Source: Gammaproteobacteria bacterium
GTDB taxonomy: Bacteria > Pseudomonadota > Gammaproteobacteria > Steroidobacterales > Rariloculaceae
Reading direction: 5' to 3'
Length of the DNA: 59,603 nt
NCBI GenBank assembly: GCA_022820625.1
Contig: JAJEFE010000035.1
Location: 1-59,603, forward strand
This document shows positions 8,311-17,312 of the stretch, piece after piece. The notes beneath the pieces are model-generated. The model saw only the letters and a program-made list of their open reading frames with translations. It searched no databases and was not told where the DNA came from. Position numbers and translations under genes: made by a program. Every line of letters begins with the position of its first letter. Positions within the stretch are counted from its first letter, which is position 1.

Positions 8311-9645
8311 TCAGTTGGCTCCCGCACCCATCTTGCTTGCATCCTCGGCACGATAGTCCGGCATATTCGACTGCCGTTTGCGGATTTCCGCAAGCAGCAG
8401 GATGAGCGCTGCCGAAAAGGCGAGGGTGGCCGCTACGGCCAGCAATCCGGCTTGAAAACTGCCGGTGGTTTCTCTCAGCCACCCGATCACGAACGGCCCA
8501 GCGAACCCGCCGAGATTGCCGATCGAGTTGATCGCGGCGATCCCGGTCGCGGCGGCAGCGCCGGTCAGAAACTGCGTCGGAATGCTCCACAGGGGCGGCT
8601 TTGACGAACTGACGCCGGCACTGACCAGAATCAGTGCAACGACCGCCAGCATCAGCGTGGAGGTAAAGGCCGCGAGTACGAGTCCGGCGGCGGCGAACAG
8701 GCACGCGAAAACGACATGCCAGTTGCGTTCGCCGGTGCGGTCGGAGTGCCGCGACCAAAGGACCATCGCGACGACCGCGAAGATGGGCGGCACGGCGTTG
8801 ATGATGCCCGTTGCAAACGGCCCCACGCCGTGTTGGGCAATGATCTGCGGCGACCAGATACCGACCGTGTAGAGCCCGGCCGAGGTGCCGAAATAGACCA
8901 GCGCGAGCGACAGCACCCAGGGGTTCGCCAGTGCCCGCAAGGCCGATTCGGTGCCGTGCTCCTGCGTGACGTCAGCCTCTTCGGCCTTCATCTCGGCAAC
9001 CAGCCATTCGCGTTCCTCATCGTCCAGCCACTTCGCGTTCTCCGGCCGGTCGGTCAGGTACGTCAGCACCGCCCCGGTCAGCAGGACGGCCGGCGCTGCC
9101 TCGACCAGGAAGAGCCATTGCCAGCCATGCAGTCCGAGTATGCCGTCCATGGTCAGCAATGCCCCGGAAATGGGCGAACCGATGGCGATGGAGATGGGCA
9201 CGGCGGCCATGAAGAAGGCGGTCACGCCCGCGCGATGGCGGGCCGGAAACCAGTAGCTCAGGTAGAGGATGATGCCCGGGAAAAAGCCCGCCTCGGCAGC
9301 CCCGAGCAGGAAGCGCAGAACATAGAGGCTGATCGGCCCCTGCACGAATGCCGTCGCGCCCGAGATGATCCCCCAGGTGAACATGATCCGGGCAATCCAC
9401 ACCCGAGCCCCGGCCCGGTGCAGGATGAGGTTCGACGGGACCTCGAACAGAAAGTAGCCGATGAAGAATACCCCGGCGGCGAAACCGAATGCCGCCGCGG
9501 TAAGCCCGATATCCTCGTTCATGCTAAGGGCGGCGAATCCGATGTTGACCCGGTCCAGATAGGCGATGAAATAGAGCAGCATGATGAACGGCACGATCCT
9601 GCGCGTCAGCTTGCGAATCACTCGTTTTTCAAGCGACTGGGTCAT
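8311..9645 (-). CDS. MFS transporter, anion:cation symporter (ACS) family, tartrate carrier candidate
   Basis: A 444-residue, 12-helix carrier. The opening IVPFIMLLYFIAYLDRVNIG and LLGAAEAGFFPGIILYLSYW are ACS-family signatures (TtuB, phthalate, glucarate, hexuronate carriers). A charged central loop lies at about 195-225. It is followed directly by the tartrate/malate dehydrogenase gene and is divergent from a LysR gene, an arrangement like ttuA-ttuB-ttuC. The substrate assignment is by context. Upstream of its start codon lies the GTCA-rich repeat block. Confidence 0.87.
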   Translation of the reverse strand: MTQSLEKRVIRKLTRRIVPFIMLLYFIAYLDRVNIGFAALSMNEDIGLTAAAFGFAAGVFFIGYFLFEVPSNLILHRAGARVWIARIMFTWGIISGATAFVQGPISLYVLRFLLGAAEAGFFPGIILYLSYWFPARHRAGVTAFFMAAVPISIAIGSPISGALLTMDGILGLHGWQWLFLVEAAPAVLLTGAVLTYLTDRPENAKWLDDEEREWLVAEMKAEEADVTQEHGTESALRALANPWVLSLALVYFGTSAGLYTVGIWSPQIIAQHGVGPFATGIINAVPPIFAVVAMVLWSRHSDRTGERNWHVVFACLFAAAGLVLAAFTSTLMLAVVALILVSAGVSSSKPPLWSIPTQFLTGAAAATGIAAINSIGNLGGFAGPFVIGWLRETTGSFQAGLLAVAATLAFSAALILLLAEIRKRQSNMPDYRAEDASKMGAGAN

Positions 9646-9647
9646 GG

Positions 9648-9728
9648 GGGGTCACGGTGTCATGGAGTACGGAGTCACGGAGTCAAGGGGTCACCGGGTC
9701 AAGTGTCAACGGGGTCACGGTGTCATGG
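9648..9728. repeat. GGGGTCAC-type short tandem repeat block
   Basis: A run of seven or more imperfect GTCA-containing units spaced 8-10 nt apart. It is bounded by two identical 18-nt copies of GGGGTCACGGTGTCATGG at 9648-9665 and 9711-9728. It begins 3 nt before the carrier start codon (minus strand), so it forms most of that gene's 5' leader. It is likely to vary in copy number. Confidence 0.75.
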
Positions 9729-9852
9729 GAATCGGATTCGTGTCCCTTGCAACTTCGGGCAATTGGCGGCCAACGCTAACCGTAGCGACTAATTCCGTTG
9801 ACATCCCGAATCAGGGAGAATATACAAATATATTGAAATATAAGGTTTTCTT

Positions 9853-10761
9853 ATGGACCTCAAACTTTTGCGCTGTTTTGTGGTCGTCGCCGACGAATTG
9901 CACTTCGGCCGTGCGGCGCGGCGCCTGAACATACTGCCTTCGTCGCTCAGCCGCAATATCGGCCTGTTCGAAAAGCAATTGGGCCTGAAATTGCTGTCGC
10001 GAACGACTCGTGAGGTGACCCTGACCCGGAGCGGGCACCTGTTGTTGCGCGAGGCGCGCTCCCTGCTTGCTCACGTTGACGAAGTATCCGATCGGGTGCG
10101 GGACTCGGCCGCCAGCGAAGAGCGCGTGTTTCGCATCGGGGCGATGGACAGCGCCGCAACCGGCCTGATTCCGCAACTCGTGCACGATTTCAGGGAACTG
10201 GCGCCGGACCTTGAGCTGTACCTGATGGAAGACAAGAGCGCCAAGCTGCTGCCGAGACTCCTGTCCGGTGCTCTCGACATCGCCATCGTTCGGCCGCCGA
10301 TGACGCCGCAGCCCGCGATCCATTTCGATCATCTGCTGGAAGAACCGACCATCGTGGCCTTGCCAAGCGGACACGCCCTGACGAATCGCGAGCAACTGCG
10401 CGTAAGCGACCTGGACGAGGTACCCATGATTCTGCCTTCGCCGCGGACCCGGCCGCACAGCTACAACCTGACCATGCAATTGTTCCGCAGCGCGTCGTTG
10501 CAGCCGCGGATACAGCAGCAGGCGGAAGAAAAGCAGACCATCATCAACATGGTCGGCGCCGAAATCGGGGCTGCCATCGTTCCGTACTGGTACAGCCGCA
10601 ATGCGGTACAGGGCGTCGAGTATCGGCCCCTCGTGGACGATGCGGGACGATCGATCCGGGAATTACCCCTGGCGGCAGCCTGGGTTACGGGGTCGCACGA
10701 TCACTACCGTGACGATCTCATGAACCTGTTGAAGGCAAACCTGGAGCGGTATTCTCACTGA
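9853..10761 (+). CDS. LysR-family transcriptional regulator
   Basis: A 302-residue LysR regulator. The N-terminal winged helix-turn-helix is at residues 1-60 (LHFGRAARRLNILPSSLSRN), followed by the substrate-binding domain from about 90. It is divergent from the ACS carrier and dehydrogenase operon, which is the usual location for the activator of such genes. An AT-rich stretch (TATACAAATATATTGAAATA, about 9821-9840) just upstream could contain its promoter and a T-N11-A type site. The effector is unknown; tartrate is a guess from context. Confidence 0.9.
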   Translation: MDLKLLRCFVVVADELHFGRAARRLNILPSSLSRNIGLFEKQLGLKLLSRTTREVTLTRSGHLLLREARSLLAHVDEVSDRVRDSAASEERVFRIGAMDSAATGLIPQLVHDFRELAPDLELYLMEDKSAKLLPRLLSGALDIAIVRPPMTPQPAIHFDHLLEEPTIVALPSGHALTNREQLRVSDLDEVPMILPSPRTRPHSYNLTMQLFRSASLQPRIQQQAEEKQTIINMVGAEIGAAIVPYWYSRNAVQGVEYRPLVDDAGRSIRELPLAAAWVTGSHDHYRDDLMNLLKANLERYSH

Positions 10762-10810
10762 TCGGACGCTGCGATACGCAGCCGCGTTTTTGCGCTGGCC
10801 TACCCTCGCT

Positions 10811-12130
10811 TCAGTCGGCCCGGATCAGTGAGACGGGTGCGGGCTCAGCCGAACCGGTCGGTGCACAATATCCGTTCAGGGCGGACTCCTTTGCGGGGTC
10901 GGCCCAGGACGCCTGATTCACGTCGAAAACGATCGGCTTGATGTAATCCACCGGGTCCACGAGCCAGTGCAGCCGCGGGCGGGCTTCCGGCGGCACGTTC
11001 ATCAAGTCCATCTGGCTCAGGTACCCCGCATACACGGACAGCGACGAGCCTTCCCTCGCCCGTGTCCCGGTCGTGATGTGGTTGGGGATGTAGATCTTCG
11101 GCTGGATCGCCGCCTGGTACATGATCAGGTCGCGCAAGCCGTTGTTGTCGAAGTTGCCCGTTGCGGCGGTGCCGAGTTGTACGTCCGTGGGCGCCAGGGC
11201 TTCGAGCAAGTCGACGATGCGCTGGCCGGTTTCGGGCGTTCCCTCGTAATTTCGGCCGATGCCCTCCTTGAGGGCGCCCGCCGTGTTCTGGTAGACAAAC
11301 GAAAAGTTGCTGCCGTCGCGGAGCAGGAAACTGAAGAAGAGGGCGTCCGCCCCTCCCGGTGCTCCCCGCGTCGTCGCGGTATTGAACTGGCGGTCGTCAG
11401 TGGGTACGGGTTCCCTGTCCCGGGAAGAAGGCCAAAGCGGAATTCCGTGCGGGAACAGGTAATCGTCGCGCTCGTCGACGATGATTTCCACCGGCGTGGG
11501 CGGAAAGTCGCTGTCGGGCTCGACCGCTATGGAATGCAGGTGACGGAAGGCCGTCACGCAGGCCTGCGGCTCGAGAAACGTCAGGTTGACCACTTCGGTT
11601 CCGGGAACGGAGCCCGAGGAAGTCACCGGCACGCAGTCCAGGGTTGCATTCTCCGGAAACGCGCGGTCGGCATGGTCCTGAATGCGCGGGTCAACCGCCA
11701 TGCGCTCGAAGTCGATCTGCATGGTTCCGCAGGTTTCCTCGGTTGCGTAAATGACGGCATCGGTCATTGCCGAGATATAGGCGGCATGATCGGCGTGATC
11801 GTTGTGCCCATGGCCGAGAAGGATGGCCTCGGGGTTGAGATTGACAAGGTCCGCCAGCACCAGTGGCGTTCGGCCCCGCTCGACTTCCATGCGCGTCAGG
11901 TAGCTGTCCAGCATGAACACCCGGCCCCGAACCGAGACCGCGAAGGACGAGGCCGACAACCAGGAGAATATGACCTTGTCGCCGGGCAATGCGCCGCTTT
12001 GCGGATCGACGAACTCCGTGCCGAAGATCCACTGCCTCGCGGCAACCATATCTTCGGTTTCCGCCGCGTTGACCGACGGAAAGTGCGTGGAAGCGAGGAT
12101 GACGCAGACAGCGATCAATTTGTTTTTCAT
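10811..12130 (-). CDS. Exported metallo-beta-lactamase-fold protein
   Basis: A 439-residue protein from the ATG at 12130, which gives a clean signal peptide (MKNKLIAVCVILAS, cleavage after VNA). Two upstream in-frame starts (12142, 12175) add a polar leader and lack a better ribosome site. The HxHxDH motif is present as GHGHNDHADH (H107, H109, D111, H112). Later histidines in FRHLHS and YIPNHITTG could complete a dinuclear site. The protein is longer than typical MBL hydrolases, with an acidic region in the middle. Function is unknown. It is divergent from the esterase gene. Confidence 0.78.
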   Translation of the reverse strand: MKNKLIAVCVILASTHFPSVNAAETEDMVAARQWIFGTEFVDPQSGALPGDKVIFSWLSASSFAVSVRGRVFMLDSYLTRMEVERGRTPLVLADLVNLNPEAILLGHGHNDHADHAAYISAMTDAVIYATEETCGTMQIDFERMAVDPRIQDHADRAFPENATLDCVPVTSSGSVPGTEVVNLTFLEPQACVTAFRHLHSIAVEPDSDFPPTPVEIIVDERDDYLFPHGIPLWPSSRDREPVPTDDRQFNTATTRGAPGGADALFFSFLLRDGSNFSFVYQNTAGALKEGIGRNYEGTPETGQRIVDLLEALAPTDVQLGTAATGNFDNNGLRDLIMYQAAIQPKIYIPNHITTGTRAREGSSLSVYAGYLSQMDLMNVPPEARPRLHWLVDPVDYIKPIVFDVNQASWADPAKESALNGYCAPTGSAEPAPVSLIRAD

Positions 12131-12282
12131 GGTCGGTAGCATCCGGCAGCGCATTTGAATGAATGATGTGCCCATCCGGCACCATCCTCAATTATGAAAA
12201 ACACACTGTTGCAATATTTTGTATAACTTTTTTTTGCGGCGGTGCCTTACAGTAGACGGACAATTGATCCGAGGTGAGACTT
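12131..12282. promoter_or_regulatory. Divergent AT-rich promoter region
   Basis: The spacer between two divergent secreted-enzyme genes holds TTGCAATATTTTGTATAACT followed by an eight-T run, much more AT-rich than its surroundings. Promoters for one or both genes are likely. The exact -35 and -10 boxes cannot be fixed by eye. Confidence 0.35.
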
Positions 12283-13215
12283 ATGAGCATTCCCCATCGA
12301 CCTTGTTTCCTCACCATGCTGGCGATGGTGTTCCTGCACGCATCGGGTTCCGCGGATGCGCAAGCGAGGGTCGACCGAAACGTCGTATTCGGCATGTATT
12401 CGGGCCTTGCCCTGCTGATGGACGTCTACTATCCGGAAAACCCGAACGGTTACGGCATTGTCTTTGTCTCGGGCAGCGGCTGGACGCGCGAACTCAGCCT
12501 GGATGCCGCTCCCATCACGCAGACCGGGCAGGAAGACGTCTACGCCATTCCACTGGCGGAAGCCGGCTACACGGTCTTCAATATCAATCACCGCGCGGCG
12601 CCGCGCTTCCGGCATCCCGCTCACCTGGAAGATGCGCAACGGGCCGTGCGCTTCATCCGCCACCATGCGGATGAGTTCGGGATCGATCCCGATCGAATCG
12701 GTGCGATGGGCGGATCGTCCGGCGCGCACCTGGTCAGCATGCTCGGCGTCATGGACGGAAAGGGCGATCCCGACGATCCCAGTCCGATCAATCGGGAAAG
12801 TTCGAGGGTACAGGTAGTCGTGGTCCGAGCGGCGCCGACGGATTTTCGCAACGATGCGGCGGCGCCCCTGTTCGGGTTCAGGGATACCGCCGGCCGGCAG
12901 GGGACCGTGGAGTTCAGGCAGCTTGAGGATGCCTCACCGGTCATGTATGTCACGCCCGACGATGCCCCCTTTCTGCTGATACACGGCGATGCGGACCCGG
13001 TGGTGCCGTTCGAACTCTCTGTCGCCATGCAGGCGGCGCTTGAGGAAGCGGGCGTCAGCGCAAGCCTGGTGCGCGTTCCGGGCGGCGGGCACGGCCCCAG
13101 ATTCGAGGCCACCCGGATCATCGATGGCGAGCGTGTCCGGGGCCTGCCGCAAGACCCGCCGGACTATATCGGCGCCATGATCGGCTGGTTCGATCGGTAT
13201 CTGGTCGAACGTTAA
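12283..13215 (+). CDS. Secreted alpha/beta hydrolase (esterase, BD-FAE-like)
   Basis: A 310-residue hydrolase. The ATG at 12283 follows a GAGGTGAG ribosome site. A signal peptide (1-27, ends ADAQA) marks export. The nucleophile elbow GGSSG gives Ser145, the acid is in IHGDADPVVPFE, and the histidine is in PGGGHGP. Order and spacing form a complete catalytic triad. The family acts on carboxyl esters, including feruloyl or acetyl groups on plant polymers. The precise substrate is not readable. It has its own AT-rich promoter region. Confidence 0.85.
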   Translation: MSIPHRPCFLTMLAMVFLHASGSADAQARVDRNVVFGMYSGLALLMDVYYPENPNGYGIVFVSGSGWTRELSLDAAPITQTGQEDVYAIPLAEAGYTVFNINHRAAPRFRHPAHLEDAQRAVRFIRHHADEFGIDPDRIGAMGGSSGAHLVSMLGVMDGKGDPDDPSPINRESSRVQVVVVRAAPTDFRNDAAAPLFGFRDTAGRQGTVEFRQLEDASPVMYVTPDDAPFLLIHGDADPVVPFELSVAMQAALEEAGVSASLVRVPGGGHGPRFEATRIIDGERVRGLPQDPPDYIGAMIGWFDRYLVER

Positions 13216-13262
13216 GCGAAGCAGTCAATCAGCCGGGGCGGCGCTCAGGCTGGATTTGCTCA

Positions 13263-13302
13263 TCCGATACGAAGTATTTGCCGAAACGATTGGCCGCTGA
13301 TT
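13263..13302. repeat. 40-nt degenerate intergenic repeat, copy B
   Basis: Ungapped match to 811-850 at 30 of 40 positions. Here it lies 115 nt upstream of a carrier gene, whereas copy A lies downstream of one. No coding potential seen. Confidence 0.45.
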
Positions 13303-13417
13303 TGCGGTCACTCTAGGCTTGACCGGATTCAGCCGAGCTCACGTCGACGACTGGCATGAGAGGATTTTCCAATCTCGTACATGAGCATCGGAAACAACAA
13401 GACACTTGGGTGCCGTA

Positions 13418-14707
13418 ATGTTTAACGACAGGAAATTCGCAAGACACGCCATTTTGCTCACATTCCTCGGTCTCTTTCTGTTGTTCTTTTACGTTGGGCT
13501 TCAAAACGATCACCTGAACATCCTTACACCCTTCCTGCAGGCGACCTACGGATGGAATGACCTGGCCATCACCAACCCGGTGACAGCCGCCGCCATCGTC
13601 GCCATTGCGCTCTATCTCGTGACTGGAGCGGCGTATGTAAAGTACGGCGTCAAGAGGGTTCTCGTACCTTCGATTCTGGTGCTGGCTCTGGGGTGCCTGG
13701 GGATAGCAATTGCCGGCGAAAACTATGCGATTTACGCGGTCAGCGTTTTCATCGTTCGCGCGCTGGTCGTACCGCTGCTGTTGGGCGCCTTCCTGCTCTG
13801 TGCCAACTGGTTCATCAAATACAGGGGACGCGTGCTGGGCGTGGTCACTGCCGGAGGTCCCTTGTTCTCCGTCATCGGTATCGCCACCATGAATTGGCTG
13901 GCAAACGACGTGGGGCTCGGCCTGAACGTGTACGCAGCAATTGCCGCAATATTGCTCGTACTGGCCATCGTTACCGCACTCGGCATCAAGGATACTCCTG
14001 AGGAATCCGGGCTCAATCCGGACGGTTTGGACCACCGTCCGCTTTCCGAAGAGCACGAGACGGGAGAGCCGATCACTGTCAGGCAATTGTTGAGTGAAAC
14101 CAGGGCCTGGCAACTGATCGTTTCCTACGGGATCATGCAGTTTGTCATTGTCGCAATGATGGCGTACATGGCCGTGCGCTACATCAGCCTCAGCACACCG
14201 GAGAACGTGCCGAACCTGTTCGTCAGCGACGCGCTCGTCTGGTTGTCGGTGGGCGCCGCTTCAGGCATTCCCATGAGCTACGTGATCGGCTGGATCGACG
14301 ACAAGATGGGGTCGATCAAGGCTTCGCTCGTGCTGAACGTCCTGTTTTTCTTTGCCGTGGTCCCGCTTGCGGTCATGCCCGTGGGCGGCAACATTGTCCT
14401 GATGGTGATATGGGCATTCGGCGTTGCCTGCATGACCGGCGGCGTGCCGACCATGCACCCGTGCATTACTTCCTATGTCTATGGACGCAAACATTTCATG
14501 GAAGCCAACAAGTGGATCATGACCATCCAGGCGATACCCATGGCATTCGCGCTTGCCTTCATGGGCGCATTCAACCAGGCGGGCCAGCTTACCTACGCCT
14601 ATTACGCTCTCATGGGGCTGCTGGTTGTTTCGTTCGTGACCATTCTGACCATGCGGAATATTCCAGACGCGAATGCAGCGGACAGGGATTACGCAAGTGC
14701 AACATAG
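13418..14707 (+). CDS. MFS transporter (oxalate/formate antiporter or monocarboxylate-like)
   Basis: A 429-residue, 12-helix carrier. ATG 13418 (MFNDRK) is preferred over an upstream TTG. The ribosome site is poor. The opening segment LLFFYVGLQNDHLNILTPFL, the loop NWFIKYRGRVLGVVTAGGP and the central TPEESGLNPDG linker fit OFA/MCT-type MFS carriers. It lies 90 nt upstream of a DAPG-hydrolase-like gene on the same strand, which suggests joint uptake and cleavage of an acylated phenol or similar small molecule. The substrate is inferred. Confidence 0.83.
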   Translation: MFNDRKFARHAILLTFLGLFLLFFYVGLQNDHLNILTPFLQATYGWNDLAITNPVTAAAIVAIALYLVTGAAYVKYGVKRVLVPSILVLALGCLGIAIAGENYAIYAVSVFIVRALVVPLLLGAFLLCANWFIKYRGRVLGVVTAGGPLFSVIGIATMNWLANDVGLGLNVYAAIAAILLVLAIVTALGIKDTPEESGLNPDGLDHRPLSEEHETGEPITVRQLLSETRAWQLIVSYGIMQFVIVAMMAYMAVRYISLSTPENVPNLFVSDALVWLSVGAASGIPMSYVIGWIDDKMGSIKASLVLNVLFFFAVVPLAVMPVGGNIVLMVIWAFGVACMTGGVPTMHPCITSYVYGRKHFMEANKWIMTIQAIPMAFALAFMGAFNQAGQLTYAYYALMGLLVVSFVTILTMRNIPDANAADRDYASAT

Positions 14708-14797
14708 GAATTCGGCTTACGCGGAAATCGGTAAAGTAGATCAGGTAGTGCCGCGGATACGGCACGATGCGCAATCAACACACACAGGAGGTTGGCA

Positions 14798-15421
14798 GTG
14801 GATTACACGGTGACTCAAGACGATATCGGTACACATCTGCATTGGAAACACGACGGCGTCACGGCGCAGATGATCGACTGGTTCTGGAGCAACATGGAAA
14901 AGTGCAACATTCTCTGGCACCCGGAGGAACACGAGCCCCTTACCTGGGAAGTGCCGCCGAAGCACGGCAACCCGATTCACTCCATTCACCTGGCGCCGCA
15001 GACCTGGTCGGACGGCACCCGGCGAAATCTCTATATTCGCTTCGAAGATCTCGACGACGTTCCCAGCAGGTTCAGGAACACCATCGACCACGAGCACGTT
15101 GTCGTCGTGGCCGGCCTCGGATTCGGACCCGAAAGCATGGAGGATCCGGATCCGATGGGGTACCGCATTCACCAATGGGAGAAGACCGACTTCGGCGTCA
15201 GGGGCCGTTCATCCGGCATTGGCACGCGCGTAAAGGAAACTCATGCCGACGGCCTGGTCTGGGCGGAGCACTGCGCTCAGGAAGTGGGCAACTGGGGCGT
15301 ATTCCTGCCTCAGCTATTCACGCTTTGGAAGGTCGTGGAGAACACCGACTACAACCCGTTCACCGACCTGACGGTCGAGGGCAGCGGCGACACATTGCGA
15401 TACAGGAATATCGAGCGCTAG
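14798..15421 (+). CDS. DAPG hydrolase (PhlG)-like C-C hydrolase domain protein
   Basis: A 207-residue protein. I chose GTG 14798 because AGGAGG (14786-14791) is 6 nt upstream; a TTG at 14792 overlaps the ribosome site. Conserved histidines and acids appear in LWHPEEHEPLTWE, DHEHVVVVAG and WAEHCAQEVGN. This recalls the zinc-dependent PhlG family, which cleaves 2,4-diacetylphloroglucinol. It is shorter than PhlG itself, so it probably represents the isolated catalytic domain. The partner carrier is upstream. The stop TAG shares a CTAG with the convergent beta-helix gene. Confidence 0.68.
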   Translation: MDYTVTQDDIGTHLHWKHDGVTAQMIDWFWSNMEKCNILWHPEEHEPLTWEVPPKHGNPIHSIHLAPQTWSDGTRRNLYIRFEDLDDVPSRFRNTIDHEHVVVVAGLGFGPESMEDPDPMGYRIHQWEKTDFGVRGRSSGIGTRVKETHADGLVWAEHCAQEVGNWGVFLPQLFTLWKVVENTDYNPFTDLTVEGSGDTLRYRNIER

Positions 15422-16935
15422 GAAGCTGCGTCGGCGACCAGTTTCCCGCCGCTTGGCAGATCGCGGGCCTCGGCAATCCGTACATCGCCGCTGTCAATGA
15501 CCCGAACCGTTACGCCCGGCAGCGCATCGATTCGATGCAGGTCGAAGGCATCGTGCAGGCGCACCTGCGAGTCTCCACTGGCCGTCCAGCTACTGTCGGC
15601 ATCCAGGTTGATTTCTGCGCCAATTACCGCGCCGGTGAGCTGGGTGCCCACAAGAGACACTGCCATGTCGCGGTCAACGGAGTCTTCATGCCGGATGTCG
15701 CCCGTGAGGGTCATGTTGAGCAACGTGACGTTGATTCCCGCTGTCTCGGCTCCGTTGACCCTGGTGGCGTTTTCGTCATCGTTGACGATCGAGTGAATCA
15801 GGTTGCCGTCGCCCGGATTGAGTGCCGCGCCGTCGATTTCAATGTCCACGTTGGCGCTCTTCACGAGAATGATCGCCTCGCCACTCTGGTGGCGGCCTCC
15901 CTTGATGGCGATGCCTGCGGATTCCGTCGGGCGCCCGAACACGCTGTGAATCATCAGGATGTTCTTCGCTGCGTCGGACTCGACGTTGTTCAACTCCACC
16001 GTTCCGACGCCGGCCAGAATTCCGCCGTAGGTGGCTGATGTGATTGTCGAATCATTGAAGACGACGGCGCAACCGTTGTCCGCGTACAGGCCGTAGCCGC
16101 TGTTGTTGACGATAATGTCCGAATTGTTGGCCTCGAGATAGACGTCGCCGCCGCACGCGTCCGTCGACAGCGCGCCCCAGCCTTCGGCAACGATGGTGGA
16201 ATTGTAGAAGTAGCTCCTGGCATTGCCCATTGTGACGTTGGTGCGGGCCGTACCGGTGATGCCTAGCGGCGCCGGCGGTGTCTTCATGCCGGGGCCGATC
16301 ACCGGAACGAAGTCTTCCGGAAGCTCGCCGCCATTGGCGCGGAGAGTCGAATCGTACACGCGCATGACGGCATCGCCCGTGGAAATGGTTGCTGCCGCAA
16401 CCACGCCGTTCATGACGATGTCGGCGTTGCGCACGATGACCGTGGCGCCGCCTTCGGCCATCACGCCGGCCCCCAGGCCGAGAAAGTCGTTGCTGCCGTC
16501 GCCATTGAGCCTGATGGTTGCGGCGGACAGCTCGAATATCGAATTGGCGCCACGCACGAACACGCCGTTCAAGTCGTCGGTATCCCCGGTAATCTGCACG
16601 TCCTCGGCGGACGAGTCGCCGACGCTTCCCGATGTGACGTGTTCGGTCAGGGACCGTTCTGCATTGTAGCGGCCGTCCTCGACATAGACGGCGGCGGTGT
16701 ACTCGGTATCCGCAGTCGATTGAATGAACGGCATGCCGCCTGGAGGCATGCCAGGCGGCATGCCCATTCCCGGGGGCATCCCGGGAGGCGCACCGGGGGG
16801 CGGCTCGCCCGGCGGATCGCCTTGCGGTACCGGTGCTTGCGGCGCACCTTCCTGGGCGACCGGGACGGTTGCGAGGAAGCCGCCCAGCACGAATGCCGGG
16901 AGGCCGGCTGCAAGCACTGCCCTTGATATCTGCAT
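15418..16935 (-). CDS. Secreted right-handed beta-helix-like repeat protein with Pro/Gly/Met-rich leader
   Basis: A 505-residue exported protein. ATG 16935 overlaps the preceding stop (TGATG) and has GGAG 7 nt upstream. A signal peptide (1-28) is followed by a low-complexity segment (about 30-65, PPGMPPGMGMPPGMPPGG). Then come many short Asn/Asp/Val/Thr-rich strands such as TVIVRNADIVMNG and VYLEANNSDIIVNNSG, typical of pectin-lyase-like beta-helices. No autotransporter barrel is present. It is paralogous to the lipoprotein at 39805-41709: both share LSTDAC, a SVFG motif and an LNP.(D/N)G turn. It is last in a four-gene overlapping operon. Function unknown; polysaccharide binding is conceivable. 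Confidence 0.75.
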   Translation of the reverse strand: MQISRAVLAAGLPAFVLGGFLATVPVAQEGAPQAPVPQGDPPGEPPPGAPPGMPPGMGMPPGMPPGGMPFIQSTADTEYTAAVYVEDGRYNAERSLTEHVTSGSVGDSSAEDVQITGDTDDLNGVFVRGANSIFELSAATIRLNGDGSNDFLGLGAGVMAEGGATVIVRNADIVMNGVVAAATISTGDAVMRVYDSTLRANGGELPEDFVPVIGPGMKTPPAPLGITGTARTNVTMGNARSYFYNSTIVAEGWGALSTDACGGDVYLEANNSDIIVNNSGYGLYADNGCAVVFNDSTITSATYGGILAGVGTVELNNVESDAAKNILMIHSVFGRPTESAGIAIKGGRHQSGEAIILVKSANVDIEIDGAALNPGDGNLIHSIVNDDENATRVNGAETAGINVTLLNMTLTGDIRHEDSVDRDMAVSLVGTQLTGAVIGAEINLDADSSWTASGDSQVRLHDAFDLHRIDALPGVTVRVIDSGDVRIAEARDLPSGGKLVADAAS

Positions 16936-17312
16936 CAGTTGTCTCCGTCTTCTCTGATTGGCAATTGAACCGTAACGGCGACCGTCTGCCAGACCTGGCC
17001 GGAAAGGTTTTCGGTCCATGTGACAAGATCAACGAAGTGATTGCCATCGTCGACAAACTTGTTCACCACTTCGGCACGGCCCACGACGGTATCTCCACCG
17101 ACGCCGTGTCCACCCAGAATTTCCTTCTGGACAAGTACCGACGAAAGATTGATGCGTTCGGCCAGAACCCGATGACTGGCGTCGAATTTGAGCATCCAGC
17201 CGTCGTGTCCGATCCAGTTGGTTACCAGTCGGCCCATTAGGTTCTCACCGAATGACATGAAGTGCATCGAATTGTCGGAGCCCAGCGGTGCGAAATGACC
17301 CTCGACGATCAT
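16935..17312 (-). CDS. Small hotdog-like protein, duplicate of the C-terminal domain of its neighbour
   Basis: A 125-residue protein whose ATG (17312) overlaps the upstream stop by ATGA. No signal peptide is apparent. NWIGHDGWM and VDLVTWTENLSGQVWQTVAV align with NWMGDHGWL and VDLALWAESIDGYIWWAGGA near the end of the large exported protein encoded just upstream. It is therefore a stand-alone copy of that protein's last hotdog domain. The lack of an obvious export signal is odd because both neighbours are exported. It may ride on the larger partner, or the true start may be upstream. Confidence 0.65.
   Translation of the reverse strand: MIVEGHFAPLGSDNSMHFMSFGENLMGRLVTNWIGHDGWMLKFDASHRVLAERINLSSVLVQKEILGGHGVGGDTVVGRAEVVNKFVDDGNHFVDLVTWTENLSGQVWQTVAVTVQLPIREDGDN

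Noticed and set aside
10967..12139. A 390-codon plus-strand frame opposite the metallo-hydrolase
   Set aside because: Arg/Val-rich shadow; the minus strand has the signal peptide and the zinc motif.
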